Shown one piece after another: positions 17,408 to 27,152 of a stretch of DNA of 64,000 bases. The DNA lies in NCBI RefSeq assembly GCF_001618865.1, contig NZ_CP015136.1, forward strand, positions 965,001 to 1,029,000, written 5' to 3'. The stretch is from Luteitalea pratensis (lineage in GTDB: Bacteria; Acidobacteriota; Vicinamibacteria; Vicinamibacterales; Vicinamibacteraceae). Made by a program: the position numbers and the translations under genes. How positions within the stretch are numbered: the stretch's first letter is position 1; each line of letters opens with the position of its first letter. Below the pieces are notes generated by a model, which saw only the letters and a list, made by a program, of their open reading frames with translations, had not been told where the DNA came from and searched no databases.

Positions 17408-17881
17408 ATGAAGCCAGGAACTCTGTTGGGTGTGGCGCTGCTGACGGTAGGACTTGCGGCCTTGACGGCGTCGACGTTGGCACAAGGCGTACCGGACGAT
17501 CCAAACGGTGACCGCGGGCGCGTGTGCGACGCCGGCATGTTGAAGGGGACGTACGGCACGCAGGTCGTTGGGCAGCGGCCGGGCGCAGACGGGAAACCGG
17601 AGCAGTTCGTCGCCCTCGCGCTGGGCACGTTCGATGGACAGGGCACCTTCACGCAGGTGGACCATTCGCATGGGCTCAGCGGCACTGGCGTGGATCGGCA
17701 TGGATCGGGCACGTACACGGTCAATCCTGACTGCACGGGAACGCTGGAGCTGTGGACCGAAGGGCTGCCCTTCCCCATCCAGTCCCGACTGGTGGTGTTC
17801 GACAAGGGTGCCGAGACGCGCGGCCTGGTGATGTCGCCGGCGGTCATCGTCGCCGCGACCACGGGCCGCAGGGTGTTCTGA
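17408..17881 (+). CDS. Hypothetical exported protein
   Basis: A 157-aa secreted protein divergent from the sigma factor. GGAGG lies about 9 bp before ATG 17408. A signal peptide (L-L-G-V-A-L-L-T-V-G-L-A-A-L-T-A-S-T-L-A-Q) ends near residue 27. The mature domain (M-L-K-G-T-Y-G, G-x-F-T-Q-V-D, G-S-G-T-Y-T-V-N-P-D-C-T-G-T) matches a type of small beta-barrel exported protein common in Acidobacteriota with tandem G-T-Y motifs; function unknown. Two cysteines could pair. Confidence 0.75.
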   Translation: MKPGTLLGVALLTVGLAALTASTLAQGVPDDPNGDRGRVCDAGMLKGTYGTQVVGQRPGADGKPEQFVALALGTFDGQGTFTQVDHSHGLSGTGVDRHGSGTYTVNPDCTGTLELWTEGLPFPIQSRLVVFDKGAETRGLVMSPAVIVAATTGRRVF

Positions 17882-18184
17882 TTCAGACGCAGGACGCGTG
17901 AGTCCTCGTATCTCCTTGGCAATCGATCGCCAGGCTCACTCCATGGCCGGCGGCGCACTGCCGCTGGCCGCGGAGGCGGCCCGCAAACCGCGGGACGAGC
18001 CGAGGGGAGCGACCCCGATGGGAGTTGTCTCCTCCGCGTCAGGCGTAGGCCTCTCGGCAGCAGAGCACTGGCGCGCCGCCATAGTCCAAGGCCGCGGCAA
18101 GGTCCAGCAAGTCTCTTGCGTTCATCTGCATATGCAGGATGATCGTCGCAGTACGGAGGGGCCCGCGATGGAAGCCCCTAGGTG
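17882..18184. other. Intergenic stretch, nothing supported
   Basis: No reading frame here shows a ribosome site, signal peptide or recognisable motif. Confidence 0.5.
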
Positions 18185-18450
18185 CAATCAGGTGCAAGGC
18201 GCCGCGGCAGCGATGGCATTCCTGGCAATGCCGGCAACGTGCTTTCTATAAGTTACAGAATCTACAGGAGGTGATCGGGTCCGAATCCCACCCTCTCCGC
18301 CAGATTCCTCGCTTTTTTTTCAATAAGTTAAACGGATCAGCTGACGTTCGGGTGCAACGCGTGCGCGTTTCGCCGTGATGTTCGCCTCAGAAAATACGCC
18401 GAAACAGGCGTGTTTGGGGCCGACGCATTCCGCGAATGGCCGCGTGGGTG
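18185..18450 (+). repeat. Att-like repeat, left arm B, core and right arm C (copy 3)
   Basis: Left arm B starts with aatcaggtgcaaggcgcc, shared with 37.9 and 47.4 kb. It then has four GGCA units at 18206, 18215, 18224 and 18233, exactly 9 bp apart, and a degraded version of the palindrome at 18241-18265. The tRNA-Ser-like core is at 18282-18302. Right arm C (cgggtgcaacg, gtgatgttcgcctc, gaaacaggcg) closely matches 32079-32225. Confidence 0.78.
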
Positions 18451-18901
18451 CAATTGGAACCCTTACCGCCTGGCGTATCCGACCTCTAGGTTGGGTGTTA
18501 CGGCGCTGGAGGGTGGGGAACGATCACGTGGGGAGGCGGCGGGGAGTCGAACGTCAAATTTGTAAGCCGGTGAGCAACAATAAGTTACGAGTTGTTCCTG
18601 CTGAGATTCATACCCCCAGATTTACCCCCACACTAAGCGCGATACTTATTCTCCTCGCTCACTTGCCGGTAGTGGCGTGAGGCGCAACGACTTCACATCA
18701 ATCGCTGGGCACCTTGGCCGGGCTGAGGGGCAGAAGTCGCGCTCCCTATGTCGACTCCTGACTCGGACCGCGGCTGAGTCCGCGCGACCCCTTTAGCAGA
18801 ACCAAGTCGGGACGCTGGCATGCTCGCGGTAGTCGTCGCACCCGTCCTCGCTGCTGAGAACTCGCGCGCGAGAGTTCGGAATGTCCGCGGCGACGGCCGC
18901 G
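18451..18901. other. Intergenic stretch with paired TACCCCCA repeats
   Basis: AT-richer than the neighbours. It has two direct copies of TACCCCCA at 18611-18618 and 18623-18630, 12 bp apart, and caataagttac at about 18579. Such repeats are familiar near P4-type integrase attachment sites, from memory. No integrase gene is present. No coding region is seen before the CHAT gene stop at 18902. Confidence 0.45.
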
Positions 18902-21900
18902 CTACTGCCAGTCGCCGGACCCCACGAACGCGCCCCAATAGAAAGGATGCCCTCCAAGGCCGTGCGCCCGTCGCGCCCGCAGGACGGTCAGGGCCGCACC
19001 CCTTACGGCAGCGGAGGTATTCAGCTGCTTCAGCAGCCGGCCCGTGTAGAGCGCGGCCATCCACTGCCGGGTCGCGTAGTCCTCGACCGACCACAGGCTC
19101 ATGATCACAGTCCGGGCACCGGCCACCTGGAAGGCTCGTCGCAACCCGAAGACACCTTCGCCAACCCTGAGTTCACCCAGGCCGGTATCGCAGCCGGACA
19201 AAACGGCCCACTCGACACCATCCAGGTCCAGTGTGGCGACCTCTTCGGCGGTGAGCACGCCGTCCTCCTGGTCGGTTGCCGCGAGGCTCCGACGATTGGC
19301 GCCCGCCAAGGCGAGGCCGGATGTGAGGAGCGGATTTTCCCTGACAATCCGGGACGAGGTCACTGAGGCGGACGCCTGCGCCCCGTCCATCACCGATCGG
19401 CAGCGTTCGCCGAGGAAGAAGCCGTGCGTTGCCAGGTGCAGTACGCGACGGCCGGCCGCTTGGGTCTTGAAAGCCGACTCGCTCGCTCCAGCCCGCGTGA
19501 GCCGGGCGACGGCAGGAAGAGAGGCGTCGGGCGCGACGGCGTGACTCTGGGCCCAGACGGTTGTCACCTCGTCCACCTCCATCAAGGACGCGGGCAGGGA
19601 GTCGAATCGCATGGACTCGAAATCAGGGCACGGCGACCGAGGGCCACGATACGAGGCGATGGCTCCGACTGATGAGGGCGTGGACTCGTCGAATGCCGGA
19701 TCGCCCATCACGAGCAAGCCGCGCCCCCCGACCTTGCGCGAATCCGTCGACACGAGATCCCGCTCCGTGGAGAGGTAGTGGATCACTGGGCCCGATTCGA
19801 CCAGGTATTTGGACGTGCCGGTCGGCAGGGCGGCGAAGCTCACGAGGTGAAGCGCGCCATCCGGGACGATGAACACGCGCGTGGACGTCGCAAGATGGGG
19901 TGTCAGGGGATCCCAGATCTGGCGCCGGAGATCTGCGGCGACCCGGCGATAGGCAGCCTCACTGCGCGCCGCTCCCCTCCCGCCAGCCATGGCCTCTTGG
20001 GCGATCTGCTTGCGCCACTGCAAGACGAGTCCATCGATGTGAACAGCCGTGCCGAGCGGAACCACGGCGGGCCGCCGGTCGGCACCGCTGACGACGAAAG
20101 CCAGATACGCCGGCTCGGTTTCGCTCGCGGGTGTGCTGCCAGCGCCAGCGGCCGGCGGCGGCGCGTGATACCTGAGGAAACCCACCAGCGCGCTGTCGGA
20201 TGGCAAGGCCGCCGACACCGCGTCGAGGGAAATACCGGCTCTCGATTGGTCGTCTCGAAACCTGGCGCTGTGCTCCGCGAGCGCACGCTCCGCGCTTTCT
20301 TTCGCGGCTGTGGCCTCTTCGAGGAGGCGACGGTATCGCTCTGGAGGGTCATTGCGAACGCCGCGCACTGCGAGCGCGGCGAGGCGCTGCCGCGCCGCCC
20401 CCAGGGCAGCCGCACGTTCTACACCGTCCGATGCGTCGCCCACGGTGGCGGAACGATGGCGGGCCCCCACCTCGTCGAGCACGATCCCGCGGGCGCGTAT
20501 GACGGCGTCCCAGGCGCCTGTCAGCAACGCGCTGCCGCTCGGCTCGGTTGAGGCCAGGTGGAGCATCAGGTCCAGTTCTTCGCCGAACGATGCGGCATAC
20601 GCCAGCGCCTGGCGTTCAGGGAGCGTGCGAACCGTCAGTCGCAGGTGCTCCCGCGCGATGCTGGCGGCACGAGCCGCGAGGGCAAACGCCTCGACCCTGT
20701 CGTCGGCGCGGGCCATGAGTTCTGCCCGACTGCGGAGTGTGAGGACGAGGTCCGGGTGTTCCGGGCCCAGCGCCTCCTGCTGAATCGCCAGCGCCCGGGC
20801 CAGCAATGGCGCGGCGTTCTCGTCGCTGCCGGTCCTCGAGTGAAAGCGAGCCAGGTTCACCAGGCCCGTTGCCACCTTCGGGTGTTTCACTCCCAGCGAC
20901 TGCTCCCAGATGTTCAGCGCCCGCTCGTAGTGCCGCCTCGCCAGGTCGTTGTCCCCGCTGCGCGACAGCACGTCGGCGAGGTTCGCGGCGGCGGCTCCCA
21001 CCTCTGGATGATTGGGGCCGAGGAACCTCTCCTGGGCCGCAAGGGCTCGCTCGAACAAGGGCCGCGCTCGTCGGTGGTCCTCCGGGCTCGTAAGCACCGC
21101 TGCCAGATTGCGGAGACTTGCTGCCGTGCCCGGATCAGCGAGACCGCTGCTTCTCGCGCGCGAGGCAAGCGCTCTCTGAAAGAGGTCGATGTCATCCGAA
21201 TCGTAGCCGGACACGGGAAACAGGTCGGGTATGAACCAACTGGCGCGAGCCCGGTCCGGATCCGAGGGCTGCAGCGCCTCCTCGTTGATCCGGGTGGCAC
21301 GCTCGAACAATGCCATTCCCTCGGCATAGCGGCCCAGTCCTGCGACGATCGTCGCCAGGGTGTGCAGACTCATCGCCACTTCGGGGTGTTTCGGCCCGAG
21401 CGCCAGCTCCGCAATCGCCAGCGCTCGCCGCGCCGCGCGCTCTGCCGCCGCGTAGTCGCCGAGATCGCGGAGATCCGTGGCCAGATGCTCCAACGGTGTC
21501 GTGAGGCGCATATCAGTGGCGCCGTACGCCTGGTCGCTCAACTCCACCAGCCGTTCATTCAATCGTGCAGACCCCTCGAAATCACCTCCCAGATCACTCA
21601 GCACGACTGCCACACCGGTCAGAACATGGAGGGTCAGGATGTTGGGCGGGCCGGCGAACCTTGCGGCCAGTACGCCGGCACGCTCGAATCGCTGTCGCGC
21701 GGCAGCATAGTCGCCAGTCCGTTGATAGAAAATCCCGAGATTGACGAGCGTCCGGACCGTCTCCGGATTGCCCTCGCCGAGCGTCGCCTCGCGGATTCGC
21801 TGCGACCGCTCGAGCAGAAGCTTGGCGGCGTCGTCGTCCCGGACTGCTATCAACAGGCCGCCTAGGGCCTGAAGTCCCGCAGCAACGGAGAGGTGATTCG

Positions 21901-22405
21901 GACCGAATGCCGACTCTCGAATCGCGATCGCCCGCTCGATCAAGGGTCGTGCGGGACCTATGTCGCCAACCAGAGCCCGCTCAACGCCGAGGTTGATCAG
22001 GCTGGTCGCCACCTCGGGGTGCAGAGGACCGAGCGCTCTCTCCCTGATCGCGAGGGCCCGTTCGGCCATCGCGATCTTCTCCTCTGCCGGCACCCTGGGC
22101 GACCGGCGCACCGCTCGGCCGAGCAGATCGAGGACCTGGGCCACTTCCAGGGCGTCGCGCCCCCTGGTGCTCTCCACTCTGGGCAACAGCACCCGTGCGA
22201 CGTTCTCGGCCTCGATTCCCCTTCCCCGCTCGAGGAGCTTCGTGATCATCTCCAAGGCGTCGGCCAGGCCGGGCATCTGCGTGCTTGTCTGACCCGACGA
22301 TGATTGCGCCTTGACGTCCGGCGGCGAGAGACCAACAACCGCGGAGAGGGACAGAAACAGGCTCGTCAAGATGCCGACCACCGTGCTGCGCAGTTGTGGG
22401 GTCAC
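18902..22405 (-). CDS. CHAT-domain protein with tetratricopeptide repeats
   Basis: A 1167-aa exported or membrane-anchored protein. The start is GTG 22405, overlapping the upstream receptor stop (GTGA). Residues about 10-33 are a hydrophobic leader. Residues about 40-590 are tandem TPRs of the 42-residue long type (A-L-A-I-x-E-x-x-L-G-P-x-H-P-E-V). The C-terminal 300 residues are a CHAT peptidase of clan CD with His994 in H-L-A-T-H-G-F-F and Cys1072 in L-S-G-C-D-T-G-L-G, followed by G-x-x-x-L-x-R-A-F and S-L-W-S-V. The catalytic pair is intact, so it is probably an active caspase-like protease. As last gene of the sigma/anti-sigma/TonB operon it may act in envelope regulation; the substrate is unknown. 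Confidence 0.92.
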   Translation of the reverse strand: MTPQLRSTVVGILTSLFLSLSAVVGLSPPDVKAQSSSGQTSTQMPGLADALEMITKLLERGRGIEAENVARVLLPRVESTRGRDALEVAQVLDLLGRAVRRSPRVPAEEKIAMAERALAIRERALGPLHPEVATSLINLGVERALVGDIGPARPLIERAIAIRESAFGPNHLSVAAGLQALGGLLIAVRDDDAAKLLLERSQRIREATLGEGNPETVRTLVNLGIFYQRTGDYAAARQRFERAGVLAARFAGPPNILTLHVLTGVAVVLSDLGGDFEGSARLNERLVELSDQAYGATDMRLTTPLEHLATDLRDLGDYAAAERAARRALAIAELALGPKHPEVAMSLHTLATIVAGLGRYAEGMALFERATRINEEALQPSDPDRARASWFIPDLFPVSGYDSDDIDLFQRALASRARSSGLADPGTAASLRNLAAVLTSPEDHRRARPLFERALAAQERFLGPNHPEVGAAAANLADVLSRSGDNDLARRHYERALNIWEQSLGVKHPKVATGLVNLARFHSRTGSDENAAPLLARALAIQQEALGPEHPDLVLTLRSRAELMARADDRVEAFALAARAASIAREHLRLTVRTLPERQALAYAASFGEELDLMLHLASTEPSGSALLTGAWDAVIRARGIVLDEVGARHRSATVGDASDGVERAAALGAARQRLAALAVRGVRNDPPERYRRLLEEATAAKESAERALAEHSARFRDDQSRAGISLDAVSAALPSDSALVGFLRYHAPPPAAGAGSTPASETEPAYLAFVVSGADRRPAVVPLGTAVHIDGLVLQWRKQIAQEAMAGGRGAARSEAAYRRVAADLRRQIWDPLTPHLATSTRVFIVPDGALHLVSFAALPTGTSKYLVESGPVIHYLSTERDLVSTDSRKVGGRGLLVMGDPAFDESTPSSVGAIASYRGPRSPCPDFESMRFDSLPASLMEVDEVTTVWAQSHAVAPDASLPAVARLTRAGASESAFKTQAAGRRVLHLATHGFFLGERCRSVMDGAQASASVTSSRIVRENPLLTSGLALAGANRRSLAATDQEDGVLTAEEVATLDLDGVEWAVLSGCDTGLGELRVGEGVFGLRRAFQVAGARTVIMSLWSVEDYATRQWMAALYTGRLLKQLNTSAAVRGAALTVLRARRAHGLGGHPFYWGAFVGSGDWQ

Positions 22406-25400
22406 CAATACAACCTGACGCCGACTTGAATCTCACGCGCCGGCCGCGCGCTCACGACCTGGCCGAATCTGGATCCCGGCCGGGCGCATGTGGTCGTGCC
22501 TCCACAGCTCGACGCGACATCGAGAAACTGCGTCTGGTTGAACGCGTTGATCAGGTCGGTTCGAAGCTGCAAACGTGTCGTGCCGCCCAGACTCACGCTC
22601 TTCGACACGGCGAAGTCCCACTGATGGCGGCCGGGCAGACGGAACGGCGCGATAGGGGCGTCGCCATACTCGCCGCCGGGCGATGGCACGAACGCCGACG
22701 GGTCGAACCAGAGCAGGCCGTTCTGCTCGCCAGCCGCCGGATCGCCCACCTGATTGGGCCGCAGCGCGCCTGGAAAGCACGACCCGTTGTAGTTGCAGTT
22801 GGCGATCTGAAGTCGAGCAGCGGGGCCTGATTCGATCCGGGTAATCCCCGCGATCTGCCACCCTCCGAACAGGTGCGTCCTCCAGCCCCCTGAATCGCCG
22901 CGCCCGAATGGGAGTTCGTAGACGTAAGACGCGGTGAAGATGTGCGTGCGGTCCGTACGCGCCGCGCCAAACTCGCTGGTCCTGTCGAGCGGGTTCTGGG
23001 GATCGTCCATTTCCGAGTTGTCGTAGGTGGCGTCGGCTGCACTCCGACTGAGGGTGTAGCTCACCAGTGCCGAACCGGCGCGACCGGCCTCATGACGAAA
23101 GCTCGTCGCGAGCGCGTGATACCGGCTCATAGCGGTCGTTTCGCGCATGACGATCGCGTGGTAGCCCTGAAAGGGCCGCACCAAGTGCGCTTGCCCGTCC
23201 CGTGCCAGAACGTCGTCCGGCTGGGGTTGGTTGATGTCCACAGACCTCAGCAGATGATCGCCGCGAGAGCCGAGGTAGCCGACATCGATCATCCCGCGGG
23301 AGTAGAGCCGTCGCTGCATCCCGACGTTCCATTGTTGCCATCGAGGCGCCACGAACCGGTCGGTGGTGGACAGGGCCACGGGAGTCAACACCGCAAACGG
23401 AGTGATCACCATGCCGGCGGCAGGATCTGACAGCGGCGGATTGCCGACGACGAGGTCGGTGCGAAATGGGTCGTAAAAGGACTCCTGCACGTTCTGGGCG
23501 ACCATGCCCGCCTGCGTGTGATCGAAGTACATCCCGTACCCGGCGCGGACAATCAGACGCCCGGCGCCGCGCGGATCCCATGCCGCCCCGATGCGTGGCT
23601 GCAAGTTGTTCGTGTCCGCGGCATAGAGGGCACGCCCATGCGGTGAGTCCTTGCCGGCGATGCGAATGCCGTTGAAGAGGTTGCCCGTCCCGGATAGCAC
23701 GAAGAAACCATCCGGGTCGGCAAACGTGGGCGCCTGAGTGGGGTCGTATGCGTCCGGCGAAAAGGCAAAGAGCTTGTCGTCGGCATCGGTCAGGGGCGGG
23801 TAGAACGCGTAGCGGAGTCCCAGATCGAGCGTGACGTTGCGAAGGATTCGCCACGTATCCTGGGCAAAGAGCTCGTACCGGCCAGAGCGGAACCTGTTGA
23901 CGACGTCGATGTCTGTTTCGGCATAGGTGCAGGATTCTCCGCATGTACCGGCCGCGTTGCCCTGAAGAAAGTTCTGAAATGCGGTCGAGCCGTCGCTCCC
24001 CTGAAAGTTGAAGGACCCTTGTGTCCTATCTGCAAAGAGATTCGAGTTCACGTGCTCGAACGCCGCGAGTCCACCAGCCTTCAGCACGTGCGTACCGCGC
24101 TCGAGCGTGAGAGCGGAACTGAAGGTGTGATTGAGATATTCGCGCGGAAACGGCTGCAGCCCGTCGAGCGGGGTTAGACCACCCACAAAGACGGATGGAA
24201 TGAGGCCTGCCACGTTTTCGGGAAAGATCTCTGGAATCAGCACGCCGGCCTCATCTCGCGTGAGCATACGGTCGTCGCGGCCTTGCCGATGCACCGACAG
24301 CTGGTAGGACAACTCGTGCAACAGTCGCCCGCCCGCTCTGCGCGTCTCTACCACTGCGAGCTGGCCGAGTGAGGAGCGATGTCCCGGCGATAGATCCGGC
24401 ACCACAAGATACTCGCCGTACGAGTCCACCTGGTCACGCAGATAGCGGCCGGTCAACGACCACGTCGCCGTCATGTTGTAGTCGGCGCGCACGAACTCCT
24501 GCCGGGTGAGGAGCTGATTCGTGATCGTCGTCCGATACTGATTCGTGCCGGGGACATTCGGCGCAGGCCAGAGCGCCAGAAGCCTCACCGCATTGGCGTC
24601 CCGCAACTCGGGCGCCACGTAGTTGACGCTGCTCGGATCGGTGAGCCACGTTGGGTCGGGAACCGGAAAAGGCCCACTGGATTCTTTGTCCCGATGGCTC
24701 CGCCGCCACTCCTCCGAGAAGAAGAAGAACAGCTTCTTGCGATCCGGGAGTACCGGACCCCCAATCGTGTACCCGAAGTTGTTGTAGCGGAGTCGCGGCG
24801 GGGAACTGTTGATCTGTTCTTGCGGACTCATGTTGCGGAAGAACGAATTGGCGTTCAGCGCGTCGTTGCGCAGGAACTCGTACGCACTGCCGGAGAACCG
24901 GTTGCTGCCGGACTTGGTCACCGCATTGACCACGCCGCCACCATTGCGTGCCCATTCAGCCCCGTAGCTGCTGGTGATGACGTTCACCTCCTGGATCGCT
25001 TCGAGTGAGGGCGTTGTCACCAGGGTGTAATTGTTCCACCCGTTGACGTTCGAGGCGCCATCGAGCAGCCAGTTGACGGCGCTGCGGCGAGCCCCGTTGA
25101 TCGAGATGTCCAGGTTCCCCTGGTCGCAGAAGCAGGCGTCCTCCCGGAGGTCGCTCGAGACGCCCGGCACGAGCGTGACGAGCTGGACGAGCGTGCGGGT
25201 CAGCAGCGGCAACTCCTGGATGGCGGCCAGAGGGACCAGATGTCGGACCGTGGCGGTCGGTTGCACGAGGCGCTCCGCGGTCACCGTCAGAGCGTCCACC
25301 GCGCCGACGACCAGCTTGCCATTCACCTGCAGGCGATCGTTGACGTGGAGGGAGATCCCGCGTGCCGTGAACGGTTGAAAGTTCGGCAGCAGAAAGCTGA

Positions 25401-25644
25401 TCTCGTAGTTGCCGACCGGAACGCTGGCGCTGTACTGGCCAACGTGGTTGGTGGCGACTTCGCGGATGCGGCCGGTGTCGACACTCGTGATGACGACCTT
25501 GACCTGAGGTAGCACCGCTCCGGTCTGGTCCACGAGCTCACCCAGGATCGTGCCGCTCGTCTCCTGCGCGGATGTCGGCACGGACAACGGCACCAGCAGC
25601 AGCGCACAAACGATCGCGAATCGAGCAACCAGGGGAAACGTCAT
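22402..25644 (-). CDS. TonB-dependent receptor, Oar-like, with carboxypeptidase-regulatory domain
   Basis: An outer-membrane receptor of 1080 aa. ATG 25644 is preferred over an ATG 39 bp upstream because a GGAGGAGA site and a classical signal peptide follow (F-A-I-V-C-A-L-L-L-V-P-L-S-V-P-T-S-A-Q). Residues about 30-115 are a CarboxypepD_reg/CNA-B-like domain (G-E-L-V-D-Q-T-G-A-V-L-P); about 115-240 a plug domain (D-I-S-I-N-G-A-R-R-S, S-Y-G-A-E-W-A-R-N-G-G-G-V-V-N), then a long beta barrel ending in an aromatic (R-L-Y-W). The substrate is unknown; Oar-type receptors may import or export peptides or glycans. It overlaps the CHAT gene by 4 bp. Confidence 0.93.
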   Translation of the reverse strand: MTFPLVARFAIVCALLLVPLSVPTSAQETSGTILGELVDQTGAVLPQVKVVITSVDTGRIREVATNHVGQYSASVPVGNYEISFLLPNFQPFTARGISLHVNDRLQVNGKLVVGAVDALTVTAERLVQPTATVRHLVPLAAIQELPLLTRTLVQLVTLVPGVSSDLREDACFCDQGNLDISINGARRSAVNWLLDGASNVNGWNNYTLVTTPSLEAIQEVNVITSSYGAEWARNGGGVVNAVTKSGSNRFSGSAYEFLRNDALNANSFFRNMSPQEQINSSPPRLRYNNFGYTIGGPVLPDRKKLFFFFSEEWRRSHRDKESSGPFPVPDPTWLTDPSSVNYVAPELRDANAVRLLALWPAPNVPGTNQYRTTITNQLLTRQEFVRADYNMTATWSLTGRYLRDQVDSYGEYLVVPDLSPGHRSSLGQLAVVETRRAGGRLLHELSYQLSVHRQGRDDRMLTRDEAGVLIPEIFPENVAGLIPSVFVGGLTPLDGLQPFPREYLNHTFSSALTLERGTHVLKAGGLAAFEHVNSNLFADRTQGSFNFQGSDGSTAFQNFLQGNAAGTCGESCTYAETDIDVVNRFRSGRYELFAQDTWRILRNVTLDLGLRYAFYPPLTDADDKLFAFSPDAYDPTQAPTFADPDGFFVLSGTGNLFNGIRIAGKDSPHGRALYAADTNNLQPRIGAAWDPRGAGRLIVRAGYGMYFDHTQAGMVAQNVQESFYDPFRTDLVVGNPPLSDPAAGMVITPFAVLTPVALSTTDRFVAPRWQQWNVGMQRRLYSRGMIDVGYLGSRGDHLLRSVDINQPQPDDVLARDGQAHLVRPFQGYHAIVMRETTAMSRYHALATSFRHEAGRAGSALVSYTLSRSAADATYDNSEMDDPQNPLDRTSEFGAARTDRTHIFTASYVYELPFGRGDSGGWRTHLFGGWQIAGITRIESGPAARLQIANCNYNGSCFPGALRPNQVGDPAAGEQNGLLWFDPSAFVPSPGGEYGDAPIAPFRLPGRHQWDFAVSKSVSLGGTTRLQLRTDLINAFNQTQFLDVASSCGGTTTCARPGSRFGQVVSARPAREIQVGVRLYW

Positions 25645-25679
25645 GCACTCTCCTCCGTGCGGCCTGCGCCTGAACGATG

Positions 25680-26504
25680 TCACCGCTCGTCGAGCCGCTT
25701 GATGGCAGCGAGCAGTGTTCGGGCCTCACTCGTCCCTGTCCCCTGAAGCTGGATCAGCGTGCGCAACTCCGCTTCGGCGGCAGCAGGACGTTTCTGCCGC
25801 AGCAGCGCCTTGGCGAGGTACCAGTGCGCTTCTTCCAGGTAGGGGGAATCGCCGAGCGCTGTCGTGGCACGCAGCTCGGCGATCGCAGCGATGTCCTGGC
25901 CAGCCATGAGATGAGCGATGCCCAGAAAGAACCGGATGTGGGTCGCGTCGGGCGCCAGCGCCGCAGCGCCACGAAGCTCGGCGACGGCCGCGGGGTAGTC
26001 AGCCTGTTGGTACCGTGCCATCCCGGCCTGGAAGCGCGACGTCGCTTCGTCTGGCGCGCCGCGCAGCGTCAATGGCTGGTACGGCGGTGCTTCGACAAGG
26101 GCGAGCTGCTCCAGCGAAGGTCCGGCCGTCAGCGGCGGTGGCGGTGTCGGGGACTGTGACGCCTCTGGTCGTTCTGCTTGCGACGCCGGCCGCGTCTCGG
26201 CCGTGCCTGATAAGCCCGGAGGTGTCGGTGATCGCATCCACACCGCCGATCCGACCATCAGGACGATTGTGGCGGCCAGTCCGGCGAAGGAGAGCCATCG
26301 GAGCGATGACGATGCCTTCGCAAGGGCAGGGTCAGCATCCACTCGAGGCAACTCCCGCTGGATCGTTTGCAGCATCTGCAAATCTTTCAAGCAGCGCTCA
26401 CACTCGAAGAAGTGTTGCTCGAACGAGTCACGGTCCTCGTCGCTCAACCGGCCCAGGAGGTAGCCCTCGAGGAGTTCCTCGCGTGCCACCCTCTCGCAGT
26501 TCAT
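25680..26504 (-). CDS. zf-HC2 anti-sigma-like protein with TPR tail
   Basis: A 274-aa single-pass membrane protein. The N-terminal zinc-binding anti-sigma motif is visible as H-F-F-E-C-E-R-C (His-x3-Cys-x2-Cys) near residues 31-38, the signature of zf-HC2 anti-sigma factors. A membrane helix lies at about 70-90 (L-S-F-A-G-L-A-A-T-I-V-L-M-V-G-S-A-V-W). A Pro-rich linker leads to periplasmic TPR-like repeats (about 150-270: R-F-Q-A-G-M-A-R-Y-Q-Q-A-D-Y-P-A-A-V, then A-H-W-Y-L-A-K-A-L-L). It lies 50 bp downstream of the sigma gene and 35 bp upstream of the receptor. It likely holds the sigma factor at the membrane and reads the envelope through its TPRs. Confidence 0.88.
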   Translation of the reverse strand: MNCERVAREELLEGYLLGRLSDEDRDSFEQHFFECERCLKDLQMLQTIQRELPRVDADPALAKASSSLRWLSFAGLAATIVLMVGSAVWMRSPTPPGLSGTAETRPASQAERPEASQSPTPPPPLTAGPSLEQLALVEAPPYQPLTLRGAPDEATSRFQAGMARYQQADYPAAVAELRGAAALAPDATHIRFFLGIAHLMAGQDIAAIAELRATTALGDSPYLEEAHWYLAKALLRQKRPAAAEAELRTLIQLQGTGTSEARTLLAAIKRLDER

Positions 26505-26555
26505 CGTCGGCCTCGCCGGATCATGTGGGCCTCGCAGGAACTAGTGGTCGGAGAT

Positions 26556-27152
26556 TCAGGTTCGTGACAGGTTCTTGACACGTTCTGTCGTTCTCTTCAG
26601 CGCGCGCGATTTCCGCGTGCGCACGACTTCGGGCGTAAGGCCGAGCCGCCGGGCGATCTCGCCAGGCTTCAGCCCCTCCACGAGGGTCAGCAGCAGGATG
26701 GTCCGGTCGGTCAGGTCGAGGGCGCGGAGCGCGCGTCGCACCAGCCCCAGGCGCTCCTCGGCGTCCGCGGTGTCGGGTTGCAGCGCCAGAGGGAGCGCGG
26801 CATCGAGAGGGTCTTCCTTGAGTCGGGTCCGGGTGCGCAGATAGTTGTTGATCAGGTTGCGTGCGATGCCATACACGAACGCCGCCAGGCGTTCGGACTC
26901 GTGCAGTTGGCCGGCCCGAACCGCACGAAAAACGGCCAGCATCACATCTTGCGCCACGTCTCGTGCCGCCTCGCGATCGCGCGTGCGAGCGAGCGCCATG
27001 AACATCACCCTGTCGGCAAAGAGGCGCACGAGCTCCTGCTCTGCGGCCGGTACGTGGCTGCGGATTCCCTCAGCCAGACTGCTCTGCTGCTGAGGCGTGA
27101 GTAGCGCGATCGGGGCGCCAGCCGCTGTTCCGCCGAAGTCGAACATTGGCAT
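26556..27152 (-). CDS. ECF-type RNA polymerase sigma factor
   Basis: A 198-aa sigma-70-family factor. Region 2 spans about 40-110 (V-A-Q-D-V-M-L-A-V-F-R-A-V, then F-V-Y-G-I-A-R-N-L-I-N-N-Y-L-R), region 4 about 140-195 (L-T-D-R-T-I-L-L-L-T-L-V-E-G-L-K-P-G-E-I-A-R-R-L-G-L). The final box R-T-R-K-S-R-A-L-K-R fits DNA recognition. It heads a four-gene operon running to 18902 and probably drives it and other envelope genes. The intergenic 27153-27413 is shared with the divergent cupredoxin gene and should hold both promoters. Confidence 0.9.
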   Translation of the reverse strand: MPMFDFGGTAAGAPIALLTPQQQSSLAEGIRSHVPAAEQELVRLFADRVMFMALARTRDREAARDVAQDVMLAVFRAVRAGQLHESERLAAFVYGIARNLINNYLRTRTRLKEDPLDAALPLALQPDTADAEERLGLVRRALRALDLTDRTILLLTLVEGLKPGEIARRLGLTPEVVRTRKSRALKRTTERVKNLSRT

